A DNA stretch of 64,000 nucleotides from Lentimonas sp. CC4. Its GTDB lineage: Bacteria; Verrucomicrobiota; Verrucomicrobiia; Opitutales; Coraliomargaritaceae. Below, in pieces: positions 8,284 to 19,878 of this stretch (positions are counted from its first letter, which is position 1; each line of letters opens with the position of its first letter). Location of the stretch: the NCBI RefSeq assembly GCF_902728235.1, contig NZ_CACVBO010000001.1, positions 1,800,501 to 1,864,500 of the forward strand, in the 5' to 3' direction. The notes beneath the pieces are model-generated. The model made no database searches. It was not told the DNA's origin and worked only from the letters and a program-made list of their open reading frames with translations. The translations under genes and the position numbers were made by a program.

Positions 8284-8895
8284 CTACTTCTTGAGGATAA
8301 TCAAGTCAGCACGGCGGTCTTGTCCGGATTCGGACTTGGATAGGCCGGAGGTGGCTTCGAGGCTACCTTTGGAAAGTGTGTTGATGCGGTCATCGCGCAC
8401 TCCGAGTGTGAGTAGGTAGTCGCGGGCGCTGTTGGCGCGGCGCTCGCCGAGGGCGAGATTGTAATCGGCGGTGCCATACCAGTCGCAACGACCTTCAATG
8501 AGGATCGCATCGGCTTGGTTAGCGCTCAGGTGATCGGCAGCAGCTTGTAGCTTGAAGCGTTCAGAGGCGGAAATTGAAGAGGAGTCGAAGCCGAAGTAGA
8601 CTGAGTCGAGTTGGCCACGATACATGGTGTAGTCACCATAAGTGTTGTCGCCGGTATTCATGCCGGCGGGGCGTTCTGTTAGTCCGATGTCACCGAACTC
8701 TCCTCCGTCAGGATTGCCCCAGCTCGAGTCTTCACCGTTTGCCATGATGTCTAGGCCAGTCCCACCATTGTCAAATTGCGAGGCGTTGCTGCCTAATCCG
8801 CCGTCCATGACGGGGGTCGGTGGCTGCTTGCGGCAACCTGTGAGGACAAATAAGGCGAGAATTAAAGGTAAGGTGAAGCGGAGCATCTTAAACAT
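8284..8895 (-). CDS. pal: Peptidoglycan-associated lipoprotein, OmpA domain (Pal)
   Basis: A 203-residue outer-membrane lipoprotein when started at the ATG at 8895. The next residues give a signal peptide ending in a lipobox (LFVLTGC, Cys about 21), after which Cys is lipidated. A Gly/Asn/Asp-rich linker (about 22-95) leads to an OmpA-type peptidoglycan-binding domain (about 100-203) with IEGRCDWYGTADYNLALGER and NSARDYLLTLGV. Earlier in-frame starts up to 9015 would place charged residues before the signal and run into the divergent gene. Pal normally works with TolA/TolB to tether the outer membrane; no tol genes are adjacent. The GRCDWYG variant in place of the usual GHADERG-type motif fits the Pal subgroup of this phylum. 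Confidence 0.87.
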   Translation of the reverse strand: MFKMLRFTLPLILALFVLTGCRKQPPTPVMDGGLGSNASQFDNGGTGLDIMANGEDSSWGNPDGGEFGDIGLTERPAGMNTGDNTYGDYTMYRGQLDSVYFGFDSSSISASERFKLQAAADHLSANQADAILIEGRCDWYGTADYNLALGERRANSARDYLLTLGVRDDRINTLSKGSLEATSGLSKSESGQDRRADLIILKK

Positions 8896-9002
8896 AGTGT
8901 TGAGAATTTGGTGTGATGATTTGTAACGCGCAAACATTTTCCTTTGCTTCTTGGTATTAATTCGACAGAGCACGCATGTTGTGTGCTCTGTGCACTTTAA
9001 AA

Positions 9003-9836
9003 ATGACAAGCTCAACTCGTATTTTCTTGATTGATAATGGTTCGCTCCGTGCGGAGGCAGTGTTGGCTCTGCGTGGGCTGGCTGCGCAACTCTCGGAGCA
9101 GGTTGGGCTGCATGTTGAGCCTGTGAGTCTGCTGCATTCTAGTAAAGTGCCAGCCTCGGAGCTGGGTGGTGTGCCGGCGCGAATCGTTAAATCTAGGTTA
9201 CGCCAGCTGGTGGAAGCGGGAGAACGGCACTTTGTTCTAGTGCCGTTATTTCTTGGGCCGAGTCGTGCAATTACGGACTATTTGCCAGAGTTGATCGCAG
9301 AGGCGCGGGTGATGGCGCCGGATTTAAATGTGGTAGTGGCGGATACTTTGGCAGGTGCGAATGTGGAACAGCCGGATCTTCGATTGGCTGAAATGCTCGC
9401 GGCGCATGTTCGGAAGGTGCTCCTGGGGGCAGGGATGGACTCTGCGCGAGTTGCCATGGTCGACCATGGGACACCTGCGGAAGTGGTGAATCGGGTGCGT
9501 AATGCGGTGGCGCGTCAGTTGGCTGAGTTGCTCAAAGGTGAGGTCGCTGCGGTTGAGCCGTGCTCGATGGAGCGGCGCGAGGGGGTGGCGTATGATTTTA
9601 ATGAGCCGCTGCTGGAGCGCGTGGATCAACTCGAGGGGTGGTCGGGCTGTGATGTGGTGGTCGCCTTGTTCTTTCTGTTACCAGGGCGACATGCGGGGGA
9701 GGCCGGCGATGTGGCGCAGATTTGCGATGCGTTGTTGGAGCGCCGAGGCGTTCGTTCAACCGAGCGCACATCCTTATTGTGTGAGCACCCGCTGCTAATC
9801 GACCTCTTAGCGGATCGTTTGAGGGCCGCTCTTTAG
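9003..9836 (+). CDS. CbiX/SirB-like chelatase-fold protein
   Basis: A 277-residue protein built of two CbiX-like half domains. The first starts MTSSTRIFLIDNGS: the family's GHGS motif, whose His is a metal-binding residue, is replaced by DNGS. The second half has the retained form MVDHGTP (about 148-154) and ends with the phylum-conserved FLLPGRHAGEAGDV stretch (about 224-237), which also supplies a His. LVPLFLGPSRAITDYLP (about 80-96) matches the CbiX core. Homologues insert Co2+ or Fe2+ into sirohydrochlorin. With only one full His site, activity is likely but not proven. The ATG at 9003 was chosen because the fold begins there. It is divergent from pal. No sirohaem or cobalamin genes are nearby. 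Confidence 0.7.
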   Translation: MTSSTRIFLIDNGSLRAEAVLALRGLAAQLSEQVGLHVEPVSLLHSSKVPASELGGVPARIVKSRLRQLVEAGERHFVLVPLFLGPSRAITDYLPELIAEARVMAPDLNVVVADTLAGANVEQPDLRLAEMLAAHVRKVLLGAGMDSARVAMVDHGTPAEVVNRVRNAVARQLAELLKGEVAAVEPCSMERREGVAYDFNEPLLERVDQLEGWSGCDVVVALFFLLPGRHAGEAGDVAQICDALLERRGVRSTERTSLLCEHPLLIDLLADRLRAAL

Positions 9837-9837
9837 G

Positions 9838-9915
9838 AACGTTGAACATTGACCGCTCAGCTTTGAACTTTGAATAAGCTGAAGAATCTACGTTGGACGT
9901 AGCACGTTCGATGTT
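9838..9915. repeat. GAAC-type short repeat tract
   Basis: The gap after the CbiX-like gene contains degenerate tandem copies of a 7-11 base unit: GAACGTTGAACATTGA, CTTTGAACTTTGAATAAG, ACGTTGGACGTAGCACGTTCGATG. The same unit occurs at the 3' end of the oligopeptide-binding gene (41800-41840) and inside uvrA (58811-58920, 59450-59512, 61030-61080). Confidence 0.65.
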
Positions 9916-9995
9916 TGTGCCGCCGAGGGGCGTGTCACTTCCTGAATTGATTCAGGAGAGCATCAACAATATAAGTTGATGTGAGAGGCTGGGTG

Positions 9996-10649
9996 CTAGT
10001 GGTGGTGGCCGCCCATGACGATCAAACCGTTGTTGATCGCGTAACGAGTGAGGCTGGCGACGTCGTGTAGGTCGAGCTTGCGCATTAAATTGGTGCGGTG
10101 GTTCTCGGCCGTTTTGACGCTGATGCTGAGCTTGGCTGCGATCTCTCGCGTGCTGTTGCTCTCGGCAATCAGTTGGAGGATTTCGCGCTCGCGTTTAGTT
10201 AAAATATTGATGCCAGACTCTTTGGATTTTGGGTCAGCCATCGCTTCGCGTAGCAGTAGGGCGACTTCGGGGCCGAAGTAACTGCCGCCATTCGAGACGA
10301 TCTCGATCCCTTTTTTAAGTTCGGCGAGTGGTGCGGACTTTTCGACGAATCCGTGGGCACCGGCTTGGAGCAGCTCGCGAACGAGTCCAGGAGTTTGATA
10401 GCCAGAGAAAATGAGCACCCGTGTTTCTGGGATTTCTTTGGCAAATCGACGTAAGACCTCGGTGCCGTTTAGGTTAGGCAGCATGACATCGAGTATTGCG
10501 AAGTCAGGCTTTTGCTGTATGCACTGTTCGCACCCGTGCAACCCGTCGCCGCTTTCAATGATGACCTGATAGGACTCACCGTTTAGGATCGCTTGGCTCA
10601 GCATCTCACGGATGGCGGTTTGGTCTTCGATTATAGCGACTGTTTTCAT
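9996..10649 (-). CDS. NarL/FixJ-type response regulator
   Basis: A 217-residue two-component response regulator. The receiver domain (1-120) has the acidic pair at ED (8-9), the phosphoacceptor Asp in [13 protein letters not shown] (about 54) and the conserved Lys in VEKSAPL (about 104). The LuxR-type DNA-binding domain (about 148-210) reads [20 protein letters not shown], then [18 protein letters not shown]. It should act as a DNA-binding transcription regulator after phosphorylation. No histidine kinase is adjacent, so it is an orphan here. The C-terminal HHH comes after a Gly and may be flexible. Confidence 0.9.
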   Translation of the reverse strand: MKTVAIIEDQTAIREMLSQAILNGESYQVIIESGDGLHGCEQCIQQKPDFAILDVMLPNLNGTEVLRRFAKEIPETRVLIFSGYQTPGLVRELLQAGAHGFVEKSAPLAELKKGIEIVSNGGSYFGPEVALLLREAMADPKSKESGINILTKREREILQLIAESNSTREIAAKLSISVKTAENHRTNLMRKLDLHDVASLTRYAINNGLIVMGGHHH

Positions 10650-10661
10650 GAGGTATACAAA

Positions 10662-10750
<89 letters not shown>

Positions 10751-10866
10751 TGTAGTTGAAGAGTGATTTCCTAGGTGATGATTCGGTAAGTGCAAGACGT
10801 TATATTAAAAACTGCCGATTTTATGATATTTCGCGTGAATTTTACGTATTTTAGGGCAGACAGCAT

Positions 10867-12414
10867 TTAATAGAACAAGTTTCTATCTAAACTACGATAT
10901 TGGATGGCTTCAAGCAAATGAGGTGTCTCGATGGATTCGCTTTCAGCTAGGTCGGCGATAGTGCGTGCGACTTTGAGGATACGATCATAGGCGCGTGCGG
11001 AAAGTGCCAGCTGCTCCATGGCTTGTTGGAGTAGGTCGCCTTGCTCTTTATTAATCGCGCAGTATTTGCGGATCTCGGAGTGCGACATACGGGCATTGCA
11101 GCTGGCGGAGGAGTCGCCATTGCCGGCAAAGCGCGACTGCTGCCGTTCGCGGGCGGACTCGCAGCGTTCACGAATGGTCGCCGAGCTTTCGGCTTCTTGT
11201 GTGCTGCGTAATTCCTCGATCCGTAGCGATGGGGCTTCAATGTGTATATCAATGCGATCGAGTAGGGGGCCACTGATTTTAGAGCGGTAGCGTTGGATTT
11301 GCGGCACGGAGCAGCGGCATTCGCGCGAGCTATCGCCAGTGTATCCACACGGGCACGGATTCATGGCGCAGACCATCATGACCGAACATGGCAGATTTAT
11401 TTTGCCTGCGCTGCGTGAGATGGTGACGTTGCCGTCTTCGAGTGGTTGACGGAGCACTTCGAGCGCAGAGCGTTTAAATTCGGGTAATTCGTCGAGAAAC
11501 AGCACGCCATTGTGAGCGAGCGAAATCTCGCCTGGGCCTGGGATGGTGCCTCCGCCTAATAGTCCGACATCACTTATAGTATGGTGCGGAGATCTGAAAG
11601 GTCTTTGGAAATAGCGGTTTTCGTTGTTCAGGGTCGTGCCTGCGGCGGACTGAATGCTGAGGATTTCGAGGAACTCATCGATGCTGGGGCGCGGCATGAT
11701 CGTGGGGATGCGCTTGGCGATCATGGATTTACCAGAGCCAGGCGAGCCGATCATCAGGAGATTGTGGCCGCCGCTGACTGCGATCTCTACGGCACGTCGC
11801 ACCGCGTGCTGGCCTTTGACTTCGGAGAAATCGATGCGTTGTGACGCGGGTGGGGCTTTAAAGAAGCTACTATCGCGAGATTTGACTGGGAGGATGGCGC
11901 GTTCGCCATTGAGGAAGCGCACGGCCTCGTCGAGGCTGGTGACTGGGTAAATCTCGACATCGTTGACCAGCGCGGCTTCGTCGGCTGATTCTGCGGGGAC
12001 GATCAGGCCTTTTTTGCCAAGCTTGCGAGCGAGCATGGCCATGGCTAGGGTGCCGCGCACGGGGCGAGTTTTGCCAGAAAGGCTTAGTTCGCCAGCGATG
12101 AGGAAGTCGTTGAGGCGATCTTCGGTGCATTGTTTCATCGAGGCTAGGATGCCGATCGCGATGGGGAGATCGTAGGCGGGGCCTTCTTTGCGTAGTCCGC
12201 CAGGGGCGAGGTTGATGGTGGTGCGCGTGGCGGGCATTCGGTAGCCACTGTTGCTGATGGCCGAGAATACACGATCTTGCGATTCTTTGACGGCTGCGTC
12301 GGGCAGTCCGACTAAAATAAATTTGAGTTCACCGGCTTCACCTGTATTCACTTCTACCTGAACCGAGTGGGCATCGACCCCGACGAGCGCTGCAGACTGT
12401 GTAATTCCTAGCAT
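10867..12414 (-). CDS. comM: ComM/YifB-family Mg-chelatase-like AAA+ ATPase
   Basis: A 515-residue protein of the ComM family, hexameric helicases that promote branch migration when single-stranded DNA is integrated during natural transformation. The N-terminal S5/Lon-like domain covers about 1-180. The AAA+ core follows with Walker [10 protein letters not shown] (about 222-230), Walker B ...[11 protein letters not shown] (about 306-315), and a zinc-binding type insert with four Cys ([17 protein letters not shown], about 355-371). The C-terminal Mg-chelatase domain has [14 protein letters not shown]. Length and order are full. Together with the ComEC-like protein at 33571 and the pilus motors it hints at DNA uptake competence. 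Confidence 0.93.
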   Translation of the reverse strand: MLGITQSAALVGVDAHSVQVEVNTGEAGELKFILVGLPDAAVKESQDRVFSAISNSGYRMPATRTTINLAPGGLRKEGPAYDLPIAIGILASMKQCTEDRLNDFLIAGELSLSGKTRPVRGTLAMAMLARKLGKKGLIVPAESADEAALVNDVEIYPVTSLDEAVRFLNGERAILPVKSRDSSFFKAPPASQRIDFSEVKGQHAVRRAVEIAVSGGHNLLMIGSPGSGKSMIAKRIPTIMPRPSIDEFLEILSIQSAAGTTLNNENRYFQRPFRSPHHTISDVGLLGGGTIPGPGEISLAHNGVLFLDELPEFKRSALEVLRQPLEDGNVTISRSAGKINLPCSVMMVCAMNPCPCGYTGDSSRECRCSVPQIQRYRSKISGPLLDRIDIHIEAPSLRIEELRSTQEAESSATIRERCESARERQQSRFAGNGDSSASCNARMSHSEIRKYCAINKEQGDLLQQAMEQLALSARAYDRILKVARTIADLAESESIETPHLLEAIQYRSLDRNLFY

Positions 12415-12515
12415 ATTGTAGTATTTTTACCTTAAACTTAATGTGAACACCTTTTCACCTATGTCTAGGTTTTACTGTGCGGCTCCCATTTATATATCGA
12501 AGGATCATTAGAATT

Positions 12516-13097
12516 TTGAAAATAGGACTTACAGGAGGGATCGGTTGTGGCAAATCGACCGTGGTGCAATTATTCGCAGAAGCTGGCTGGCGCACTGTAG
12601 AAACAGATGCCGTTGTGCGTGATTGTCTTGCGGATGACAGCGAGGTGCATGTAGCGCTGCGTGAGCGTTGGGGCGAATCGGTTTTTGATGCAGATGGCGC
12701 GGTCGATCGTAAGGCAATAGCAGGGCGCGTTTTTACTGATTCCGGCGAACTGGCGTGGTTGGAGGCGCTGTTGCATCCGATCGTTCGACGTGCGTGGGAA
12801 TCGGCAATTGCCGAGGAGCCCGAGGCGCACTGGTTAGTTGAGATTCCGCTGCTGTTTGAGAAAAGGCTTGAAACCGAGTTTGATTTGATTGTGTGTGTTA
12901 CCAGTCCTTCCGAGATTGTTGAACACCGTATGGTGCACAGAGGTTACTCGGGAGAGGAGATCAAGCAGCGTCGTCTACGGCAGATGCCTCTTGAGGAAAA
13001 AGCCCGACGTGCGAACTGTGTGATCTCAAATGCAGGCAACCTTGAATTTTTAAAACAACAAACGAAGCGATTAATCGCACAGACCCAGACGTATTAG
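12516..13097 (+). CDS. coaE: Dephospho-CoA kinase
   Basis: A 193-residue enzyme catalysing the last step of coenzyme A synthesis, phosphorylation of the 3'-hydroxyl of dephospho-CoA by ATP. The P-loop GGIGCGKST begins seven residues in. TDAVVRDCL and LLHPIVR match the CoaE substrate lid, and [13 protein letters not shown] and RRLRQMP complete the family pattern. No ATG is available: the TTG at 12516 gives the usual KIGLTGG start with AAGGA 11 bases upstream, while a GTG at 12477 would add 13 residues with no family match. The gene is divergent from comM. Confidence 0.92.
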   Translation: MKIGLTGGIGCGKSTVVQLFAEAGWRTVETDAVVRDCLADDSEVHVALRERWGESVFDADGAVDRKAIAGRVFTDSGELAWLEALLHPIVRRAWESAIAEEPEAHWLVEIPLLFEKRLETEFDLIVCVTSPSEIVEHRMVHRGYSGEEIKQRRLRQMPLEEKARRANCVISNAGNLEFLKQQTKRLIAQTQTY

Positions 13098-13177
13098 CTC
13101 GTTGCCGCATGTCGGTGGAACGCTGAGCGTCCTTTCTTTTACTAAAGACCCCGCACTCCGTGCATTACCACTAGCCC

Positions 13178-15244
13178 ATGAGCTCAGAAGACGAAACTAA
13201 ACCAGCTGTGAACGTTAATGCATCCGCTGAGGATGCGCCAAAGCCAGCGCGTAAGAGCGCGGTGAAGAAGACTGCTGCAAAAAAGGTAGCAAAAAAAGCG
13301 GCGAAGAAAGCGGCGAAGAAAGCAGCGAAAAAGGCGACTAAGAAGGTCGCTCGTAAAGTTGCCAAGCCTGCTATGGATGCTCAGCCTGAGCTGTTTGTGT
13401 CTTCGACAGCTGCGGAAGCGCCGAAGCCACGTGTTGAGCGGGAGTTTGTGCCCACCGAGGTGACTCCTGGTGAAATAAAGCCGTCGGAGGTGAAGCTAGT
13501 TGAACGCACTCGTAAGCCGAGCGTTGTCTGGTCTTCGGATGATCCAGACCCTGTGGCGGAGTCTCCTAAGGAATCGAAGCAGGAGTCGTCTTCGGATGGC
13601 GCTCGCAATGATGCTCCATCGGGAGGCGAGCAATCTCAGGGTGAAAAGCCCAGAGAAGGTAAGCCGCATGGACGTCGCAATGAGCAAGGGGGCGGACACC
13701 GCAATAATCGCCGTGATCGTAATGATCGTGGCGATCGCAATAATCGCGGTGAGCGTGGCGAGCGACCAGCCCGCAATGCTAAGTTTAAGAATAAGGGCGG
13801 ACCTGCACCGCATCCCAGTAAGAATAAAAAAGGCAAGGGCCGTTGGCAGGATAAAAAGAAGCGTGGTCGTGAGGAGGATTCTCCGGTTGAGTTTGGTGAG
13901 CTGCTTGAGTTTGAGACACTGAAGAATTTCGACGAGGTTCTAGTCTTGGCTACGGACATGCGCTCGGGAGAGGGGGATGCGCTCGATTTTAACCGTATCT
14001 ACGATATGGGATTACCTGAACTCCGTGAAGAAGTGGCCGCTGCTGCTGTCGAGACGGCGCATGCTCCGAACCGTGATCAGCTATTGAATGCCTTGGTCGC
14101 TCAGGCGGGCGAGCAGAAGCGTTGCATTACTTCGGTCGGTATTTTTGAGCCGCTAGAGGATGCTGCTGGCGGGTTGCTTGTCTATGAGCGTGATAGCTAT
14201 CGAGTGAAGGCGCTGTGTGCTTATGTGCCTCAGGTCTTTGTTGAGCGTTACGGTTTACAGCGTGGTCATATCGTTAAGGGGCAATTGCACCCGCACCGTG
14301 AGAATGAGTCCTGCCCATTCGTGGTTTGTATTAATGATGTGATGGGGCGTGATCCTGAGACGCTGAGCGAGATCGTGCCGTTCACTGAAGGGGTGCCGTA
14401 TTACCCGTTAGAGCGTATTTTGATGGAGTCTGACACGGAATCAAAATCGGACAACCTCTCTATGCGTGTGGTCGATTGCTTAACGCCCGTTGGCTTTGGT
14501 CAGCGTGGGTTGATCGTTGCTCCGCCGCGCACTGGTAAGACTGTGCTGATGCAAGGCATGGCGAATTCCATTCAGAAAAACTACCCAGATGCTCACTTGA
14601 TTATTCTTTTGATCGACGAGCGCCCCGAGGAAGTGACTGATTTTCGCCGTCAAGTATCGGGGGAAGTGATTAGCTCGACCTTTGATGAAACTGCAGAGAG
14701 CCATGTGCATGCTGCGGAGATGGTGATCGAAAAGGCACGCCGCATGGTCGAAGTCGGCCGCGATGTCGTGATTCTTCTAGATTCGATTACCCGTTTGGCA
14801 CGTGCGTATAATACGACGATGCCAAGCAGTGGTAAGATTCTTTCTGGTGGTGTTGAGGCGAATGCGCTGCAAAAACCGAAGCGTTTCTTTGGTTCTGCGC
14901 GTAATATCGAAGGCGGAGGTAGTCTTACTATTATTGCGACAGCACTGGTCGAGACCGGCAGTAAGATGGATGAAGTGATCTTTGAAGAGTTTAAGGGCAC
15001 CGGTAATATGGAGCTTCACTTGGATCGTGGTCTCTCCGACAAACGTATTTTCCCCGCCTTAAGTATGGATAAGAGTGGCACCCGTAAGGAAGAACTGCTC
15101 TACCACCCAGATGAAATGCTTAAAATTTATTCATTGCGCAGAGCAATGAAAGGGCTACCGTCCACTGATGCTATGGAAATGCTCATCCAACGTATTAAGA
15201 AAACCAAGACGAACGCGGAGTTCTTAATGAGTGTATCTCGCTAG
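13178..15244 (+). CDS. rho: Transcription termination factor Rho with disordered N-terminal extension
   Basis: A 688-residue RNA-dependent ATPase that ends transcription. The first 230 residues are an extension absent from E. coli Rho: a Lys/Ala repeat (about 27-62, AAKK and KKA units resembling histone H1 tails), an acidic/Pro stretch, then an Arg/Asn/Gly-rich run (about 163-200). The conserved core starts near 245 with the RNA-binding OB domain. Walker A is PPRTGKTV (about 448-455), Walker B is [16 protein letters not shown], and the Q/R loops follow with ...[10 protein letters not shown] and the SGTRKEELL segment. It is the first gene of a run into the pilus motor genes, 39 bases ahead of the first. 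Confidence 0.95.
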   Translation: MSSEDETKPAVNVNASAEDAPKPARKSAVKKTAAKKVAKKAAKKAAKKAAKKATKKVARKVAKPAMDAQPELFVSSTAAEAPKPRVEREFVPTEVTPGEIKPSEVKLVERTRKPSVVWSSDDPDPVAESPKESKQESSSDGARNDAPSGGEQSQGEKPREGKPHGRRNEQGGGHRNNRRDRNDRGDRNNRGERGERPARNAKFKNKGGPAPHPSKNKKGKGRWQDKKKRGREEDSPVEFGELLEFETLKNFDEVLVLATDMRSGEGDALDFNRIYDMGLPELREEVAAAAVETAHAPNRDQLLNALVAQAGEQKRCITSVGIFEPLEDAAGGLLVYERDSYRVKALCAYVPQVFVERYGLQRGHIVKGQLHPHRENESCPFVVCINDVMGRDPETLSEIVPFTEGVPYYPLERILMESDTESKSDNLSMRVVDCLTPVGFGQRGLIVAPPRTGKTVLMQGMANSIQKNYPDAHLIILLIDERPEEVTDFRRQVSGEVISSTFDETAESHVHAAEMVIEKARRMVEVGRDVVILLDSITRLARAYNTTMPSSGKILSGGVEANALQKPKRFFGSARNIEGGGSLTIIATALVETGSKMDEVIFEEFKGTGNMELHLDRGLSDKRIFPALSMDKSGTRKEELLYHPDEMLKIYSLRRAMKGLPSTDAMEMLIQRIKKTKTNAEFLMSVSR

Positions 15245-15283
15245 TTTTTATTACTTTTTTAATCCCCACCCCATTTAACATCT

Positions 15284-17008
15284 GTGACCTCAGCCGACGA
15301 ATTTGTTCTCCAACTTTTAATTGATAAAGGAATCGTAGATTCCGCTGTAATTGACGATGCCCGCGCGAAAGTCGCGGAGCAAGGGAGTGATGGTAATCCG
15401 GATACGGATACGCTGGATCTTTTGGTCGATGAGCATTCAGTCACTCAACTGCAAATTGCCACTGTGCTTGCTGATGAGTTTAACATGGATGTCGTGGACC
15501 TCGCCGATGTGCGCGTCTCCACCGAGGCGTTGGAACTGGTGCCTTATGATTTAGCGAATCGCTATAAGGTCTTTCCGTTGGAAGCGGACGATAATGAAGT
15601 GGAGCTCGCAGTCTGTGATCCACTGGACATGGATGCGATTGATAGCATCAGTCACGTCATTCAGCGCTCGATTACCAGTCGAGTCGCACCGCTTGAAGAT
15701 ATTGAGAAGGCCATTCATCAGTATTACGATGGTGCGCATGCCGAGCCCGTGGATGGTATGTTTTCCGGGATGAATGAAGAGCTGGGCGAGGGGGAACTTG
15801 ATTTGCCAACTGGTGATGAAGCCGACATCGCCGCAGATGAAGCGCCGATTATCCGCTATGTGCACATGGTGATTTCGGAGGCGTTAAAGCGTCGTGCGTC
15901 GGATATTCACATGGAGCCTTTGGAGAAGCGCTTCCGTGTGCGCTACCGTATTGACGGTGTTTTACACGAAGTCGAGAATCCGCCAAAGCGTTTGCAGCCT
16001 TCGATCATTTCGCGTATCAAGTTGATGTCGGATGTGAGCATCGCTGAAAAACGCGTGCCTTTGGATGGTCGTATTAATATTAAAGTCGGCCCGAAAGTGA
16101 TCGATTTACGTGTCTCCACGTTGCCGACTGCTTTTGGTGAGAGTATTGTCATGCGTATTTTGGACAAGGAAGGCCTGAACCTGGGTCTGCCTCAACTTGG
16201 TTTCTTTAGTGATGATCAAGCGAGCTTCGAGCGTATTATTGCTATGCCAGACGGTGTCTTTCTCGTGACGGGACCGACCGGTTCTGGTAAGTCGACCACA
16301 CTGTATTCTGCGCTTAACTGCATTAACCACCCTGACCGTAAGATCATTACAGTTGAGGACCCCGTGGAGTATGAGATGGCCGGGATCAATCAGGTGCAAG
16401 TGCGTCGCGATGTCGGTATGACATTCTCCGCGGCCTTGCGCTCGATGCTGCGTCAGGCTCCGAATATTATCATGGTCGGGGAAATTCGTGATAAAGAAAC
16501 AGCTGAAATCGCTATTAATGCGGCGCTGACGGGGCACATGGTGTTTAGCACCTTGCACACCAATGATGCTCCGAGTGCGATTAGTCGTTTGGTCGATATC
16601 GGTATTAAGCCTTTCCTTGTGGCTGCAGCTTTGCGTGCCGTGCTCGCTCAGCGACTCGTGCGTCGGATTTGCCCGAATTGTAAGGAACCGCACTCGCATG
16701 ATGAGAAACTGCTCAGCTCTTTGGGGATACGTTCCGACCAGACATTGGATGCTAATTTCATGCTCGGTAAAGGTTGCTCAAAGTGCAGTTCGACTGGCTT
16801 CCGCGGTCGTGTGGGTGTCTTCGAGATGTTCACGATGAACGAAGAGTTGCAGCAAATGGTCTATGAAGATGCGAGTCTTGTGGCATTACGCACCAAATCC
16901 AAACAGATGGGTATGCGAACGATGCGTGAAGATGGTGTCCGTAAAGTCATTGCTGGTGTGACCACTCCTCAGGAAGTCCTGCATGCGACTGTGGCTGAAC
17001 CGGTTTAA
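15284..17008 (+). CDS. Type IV pilus/type II secretion assembly ATPase, PilB/GspE type (first copy)
   Basis: A 574-residue secretion-superfamily ATPase from a GTG start. The N-terminal MshEN-type domain (about 1-150) is followed by the ATPase core. The Walker A is [15 protein letters not shown] (about 329-343). Asp-box, Walker B and His-box sequences are present ([44 protein letters not shown]). A tetracysteine zinc motif (CPNCKEP ... [18 protein letters not shown], about 465-518) marks extension ATPases. It powers pilin polymerisation at the inner membrane, with PilC as platform. It starts 39 bases after rho. A second, similar copy follows pilT, so one may drive pili and the other a type II-like system. 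Confidence 0.9.
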   Translation: MTSADEFVLQLLIDKGIVDSAVIDDARAKVAEQGSDGNPDTDTLDLLVDEHSVTQLQIATVLADEFNMDVVDLADVRVSTEALELVPYDLANRYKVFPLEADDNEVELAVCDPLDMDAIDSISHVIQRSITSRVAPLEDIEKAIHQYYDGAHAEPVDGMFSGMNEELGEGELDLPTGDEADIAADEAPIIRYVHMVISEALKRRASDIHMEPLEKRFRVRYRIDGVLHEVENPPKRLQPSIISRIKLMSDVSIAEKRVPLDGRINIKVGPKVIDLRVSTLPTAFGESIVMRILDKEGLNLGLPQLGFFSDDQASFERIIAMPDGVFLVTGPTGSGKSTTLYSALNCINHPDRKIITVEDPVEYEMAGINQVQVRRDVGMTFSAALRSMLRQAPNIIMVGEIRDKETAEIAINAALTGHMVFSTLHTNDAPSAISRLVDIGIKPFLVAAALRAVLAQRLVRRICPNCKEPHSHDEKLLSSLGIRSDQTLDANFMLGKGCSKCSSTGFRGRVGVFEMFTMNEELQQMVYEDASLVALRTKSKQMGMRTMREDGVRKVIAGVTTPQEVLHATVAEPV

Positions 17009-17050
17009 TTTCCCTATCCTGTAAACTAGAATTTCTATCCCGCTAAAGCT

Positions 17051-18133
17051 ATGAGTTATGAAATGAACGATCTGTTGGAACTGATGGTTGATCAGGGGGC
17101 TTCTGACCTACATTTGCAGGTAAAGCAGCCTCCGACGCTCCGTATGTCTGGCAGTCTGGTGCCAGTCGAGGGCGAGCGTTTAACTGCTGAGGACACGGAA
17201 GATTTGATGAAGGCGATTACGTCTTCGAGTAATCAGGAGCAATTGAAAACCACTGGTGGCGCCGATTTCGGTTTTGCTTATATGGAGCGTGCGCGTTTCC
17301 GCGTTAGTGTGTTGCGTGCGAAGGGAGCCTATGGGATCGTCCTACGTCAGATCCCAAATGATTTATTTACCCTCAGTGACATCGGCCTGCCTGATAAGAT
17401 TAAAGAGCTAATTAGCCGTCCGAGAGGATTGATTCTAGTGACTGGGCCTACTGGTTCTGGTAAGTCGACCACCTTGGCGTCGATGGTGAACTGGGTGAAC
17501 GAGCACCATGATGGCCACATTATTACGATCGAAGATCCGATCGAGTATTTTCATGAGCATAAGAAATGCATCGTTACTCAGCGTGAGGTGGGGAATGATG
17601 TGGTATCCTTTTCCGGTGCTATCCGCGGTGCCTTACGCCAAGACCCTGACGTCATTCTTGTCGGAGAAATGCGTGACCTTGAAACGATTGAAGCAGCGGT
17701 GAGCGCCGCAGAGACTGGACACTTGGTTTTCGCGACATTGCACACCACTGGTGCCGCTCGCACGGTCGACCGTATCGTGGATGCGTTTCCAGCAGATATG
17801 AAGGATCAGATCCGCACGCAACTTGCGTCGTCCGTGGTCGCCGTCATTTCACAGGTGCTCTGTAAGAAAGTTGGCGGAGGGCGTATTGCCTCCTTCGAGA
17901 TCATGGTGACTACCAGTTCGATTGCTCAGCTTATTCGTGAGAATAAAACTTACCGCATTGCTTCCGATATCCAAACCGGTGCCGCTCATGGCATGATCGG
18001 CCTCGATGCCCACTTACTGAGTCTCTATAATCGTGATTTGATTACTGCGGACGAGGCACTTGCAAAATCTCAACACCCCAATGCCATTCGCGAGAAACTT
18101 GTCGAGAATGGCGCTCATTTTACAAATTCATAA
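17051..18133 (+). CDS. pilT: Twitching motility retraction ATPase PilT
   Basis: A 360-residue hexameric ATPase that depolymerises type IV pili, driving twitching and DNA uptake. It begins with the short PilT N-domain ([20 protein letters not shown]). Walker A is [14 protein letters not shown] (about 137-150), the Asp box is [13 protein letters not shown], Walker B is [17 protein letters not shown], and the His box is [19 protein letters not shown]. There is no tetracysteine zinc motif, unlike its neighbours. The C-terminal AIRE..-type signature is weak. It lies 42 bases from the preceding and 32 bases from the following ATPase gene. Confidence 0.93.
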   Translation: MSYEMNDLLELMVDQGASDLHLQVKQPPTLRMSGSLVPVEGERLTAEDTEDLMKAITSSSNQEQLKTTGGADFGFAYMERARFRVSVLRAKGAYGIVLRQIPNDLFTLSDIGLPDKIKELISRPRGLILVTGPTGSGKSTTLASMVNWVNEHHDGHIITIEDPIEYFHEHKKCIVTQREVGNDVVSFSGAIRGALRQDPDVILVGEMRDLETIEAAVSAAETGHLVFATLHTTGAARTVDRIVDAFPADMKDQIRTQLASSVVAVISQVLCKKVGGGRIASFEIMVTTSSIAQLIRENKTYRIASDIQTGAAHGMIGLDAHLLSLYNRDLITADEALAKSQHPNAIREKLVENGAHFTNS

Positions 18134-18165
18134 GTTAGACGCCGGTTCCCGGCTTACATACCCCG

Positions 18166-19854
18166 ATGTTCGAAGATCATAACGATACCGTATACGAAAT
18201 AATCAAGTCCGCTGAGCTGCTCGATCTTGCGCAGCTTGAGGAGCTGAATGAGTCGCACCTGCACACTGGTAAATCGCTCGCCGATGCGGTGATTGATTCA
18301 GGTGTGGTCGAGCGCACTACTGTCCTATCTGCAGTGGCAAGTTACCTTGGTTATTCATATCAAGAGACAGTGCCGAATTCTGTTCCTGAGGATGTCGCCT
18401 CGGCGGTTAAGGCCAGCACGGCTCGGATGTATGCCGTCGTGCCTTTTGCCGCGGATGCCACATCAATTTCATTGCTGGCTAAAGATCCGTTTAATCCGAG
18501 CATCATCGATGACCTGACCTTTACCTTGAATAAGGATATTGAGATCGTGGTTTGTGATCCAGAGTTCATGGATGATCTGATTGTCGCAACCTATGGCGAA
18601 GAAGACTCCTCCATCGATGATATTCTAGGTGATTTGGGCGATAGTTTTGACTCCGTCGATGAAGATCTGTCGGGCTCTGACTTGACTGATATGGCGAATC
18701 AAACGCCGATCATTCGTTTTGTGAACTTAGTGCTACAGCAGGCGATTAAAGATCAGGCATCTGACGTTCACTTTGAGCCCTTTGAGGACCAGTTCCGTAT
18801 TCGCTATCGTATTGACGGTGCGCTGTATGAAATGGCTCCGCCGCCTAAGAGTCTCGCAATTCCCGTTATTTCGCGTATTAAGGTGCTGTCTAATATGAAC
18901 ATCTCGGAATCTCGTATTCCGCAGGATGGTCGTATTAAGATGACGATTGCCGGGCGCCCCGTTGATTTACGTGTGTCGACTCTGCCGACACAATTTGGTG
19001 AGTCTGTGGTGCTTCGTGTCTTAGATAAGTCGGTGGTGAACCTCGACTTGGAAGCCTTGAGTTTGCCGGATGATATTTTGCAGACGATTCGTGATCTCGT
19101 GAATCGCCCGAACGGTATTTTCATTGTGACTGGGCCGACAGGGTCGGGTAAAACGACTACGCTCTATAGTGCGCTTCGTGAAGTAAATAGTGTCGAGACG
19201 AAGATTCTAACTGCGGAAGATCCCGTGGAGTATGAGATCGATGGTATCATGCAGGTTGCGGTGAACCACCAGGTGGGGCTCGACTTCGCCCGTGCGCTTC
19301 GCGCCTTCCTTCGTCAAGATCCGGACAAGATTATGATCGGGGAAATTCGTGACTTGGAGACTGCTCAAATTGCGGTGCAAGCGTCCCTGACCGGTCACGT
19401 TGTGTTGAGCACGCTGCACACGAATGATGCGTCTGGTGCGGTGACGCGTCTCATTGACATGGGGCTTGAGCCATTCCTGATTTCCGCTTCACTTGAAGCG
19501 ATCCTAGCACAGCGCTTGGTGCGTCGTATTTGTAAGACTTGCCGCACTGCTTATGAGCCTGGACATGATTTGATCGAGTTGTTGGATGTTGATCCACTTG
19601 AAATTGCAGAGAAAGACTTCTTCTACGGAGATGGTTGCCCTGAGTGTAGCAACACTGGCTATAAGGGACGTGTTGGCCTCTTTGAAATGATCGTGGTTTC
19701 CGACGCTGTTCGTGAATTGATCAATAACCGTGCCCCAACGCTCGCGATTAAGCAAAAAGCTCTGGAGCAGGGCATGCGAAGCTTGCGTGATGATGGTCTA
19801 CGTGCCATTTTCGACGGCAATTCTACGATCGAAGAAGTTCTTAAGTATACTTAA
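18166..19854 (+). CDS. Type IV pilus/type II secretion assembly ATPase, PilB/GspE type (second copy)
   Basis: A 562-residue paralogue of the ATPase at 15284, with the same order: an MshEN-type N-domain (about 1-145), an acidic linker ([20 protein letters not shown]), and the core with Walker [16 protein letters not shown] (about 321-335). [14 protein letters not shown], Walker [17 protein letters not shown] and [19 protein letters not shown] follow. The zinc site is CKTC ... [18 protein letters not shown]. It differs from the first copy throughout the N-domain, so this is an old duplication and not a recent one. It is 24 bases ahead of pilC. Confidence 0.9.
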   Translation: MFEDHNDTVYEIIKSAELLDLAQLEELNESHLHTGKSLADAVIDSGVVERTTVLSAVASYLGYSYQETVPNSVPEDVASAVKASTARMYAVVPFAADATSISLLAKDPFNPSIIDDLTFTLNKDIEIVVCDPEFMDDLIVATYGEEDSSIDDILGDLGDSFDSVDEDLSGSDLTDMANQTPIIRFVNLVLQQAIKDQASDVHFEPFEDQFRIRYRIDGALYEMAPPPKSLAIPVISRIKVLSNMNISESRIPQDGRIKMTIAGRPVDLRVSTLPTQFGESVVLRVLDKSVVNLDLEALSLPDDILQTIRDLVNRPNGIFIVTGPTGSGKTTTLYSALREVNSVETKILTAEDPVEYEIDGIMQVAVNHQVGLDFARALRAFLRQDPDKIMIGEIRDLETAQIAVQASLTGHVVLSTLHTNDASGAVTRLIDMGLEPFLISASLEAILAQRLVRRICKTCRTAYEPGHDLIELLDVDPLEIAEKDFFYGDGCPECSNTGYKGRVGLFEMIVVSDAVRELINNRAPTLAIKQKALEQGMRSLRDDGLRAIFDGNSTIEEVLKYT

Positions 19855-19878
19855 TTCATAAACCTCAAATTATCCCCC

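Noticed and set aside
13260-13375. Short A-rich direct repeats that could be taken for a tandem or CRISPR-like array
   Set aside because: They are AAR/GCN codon repeats for the Lys/Ala tail of Rho, without regular spacers.
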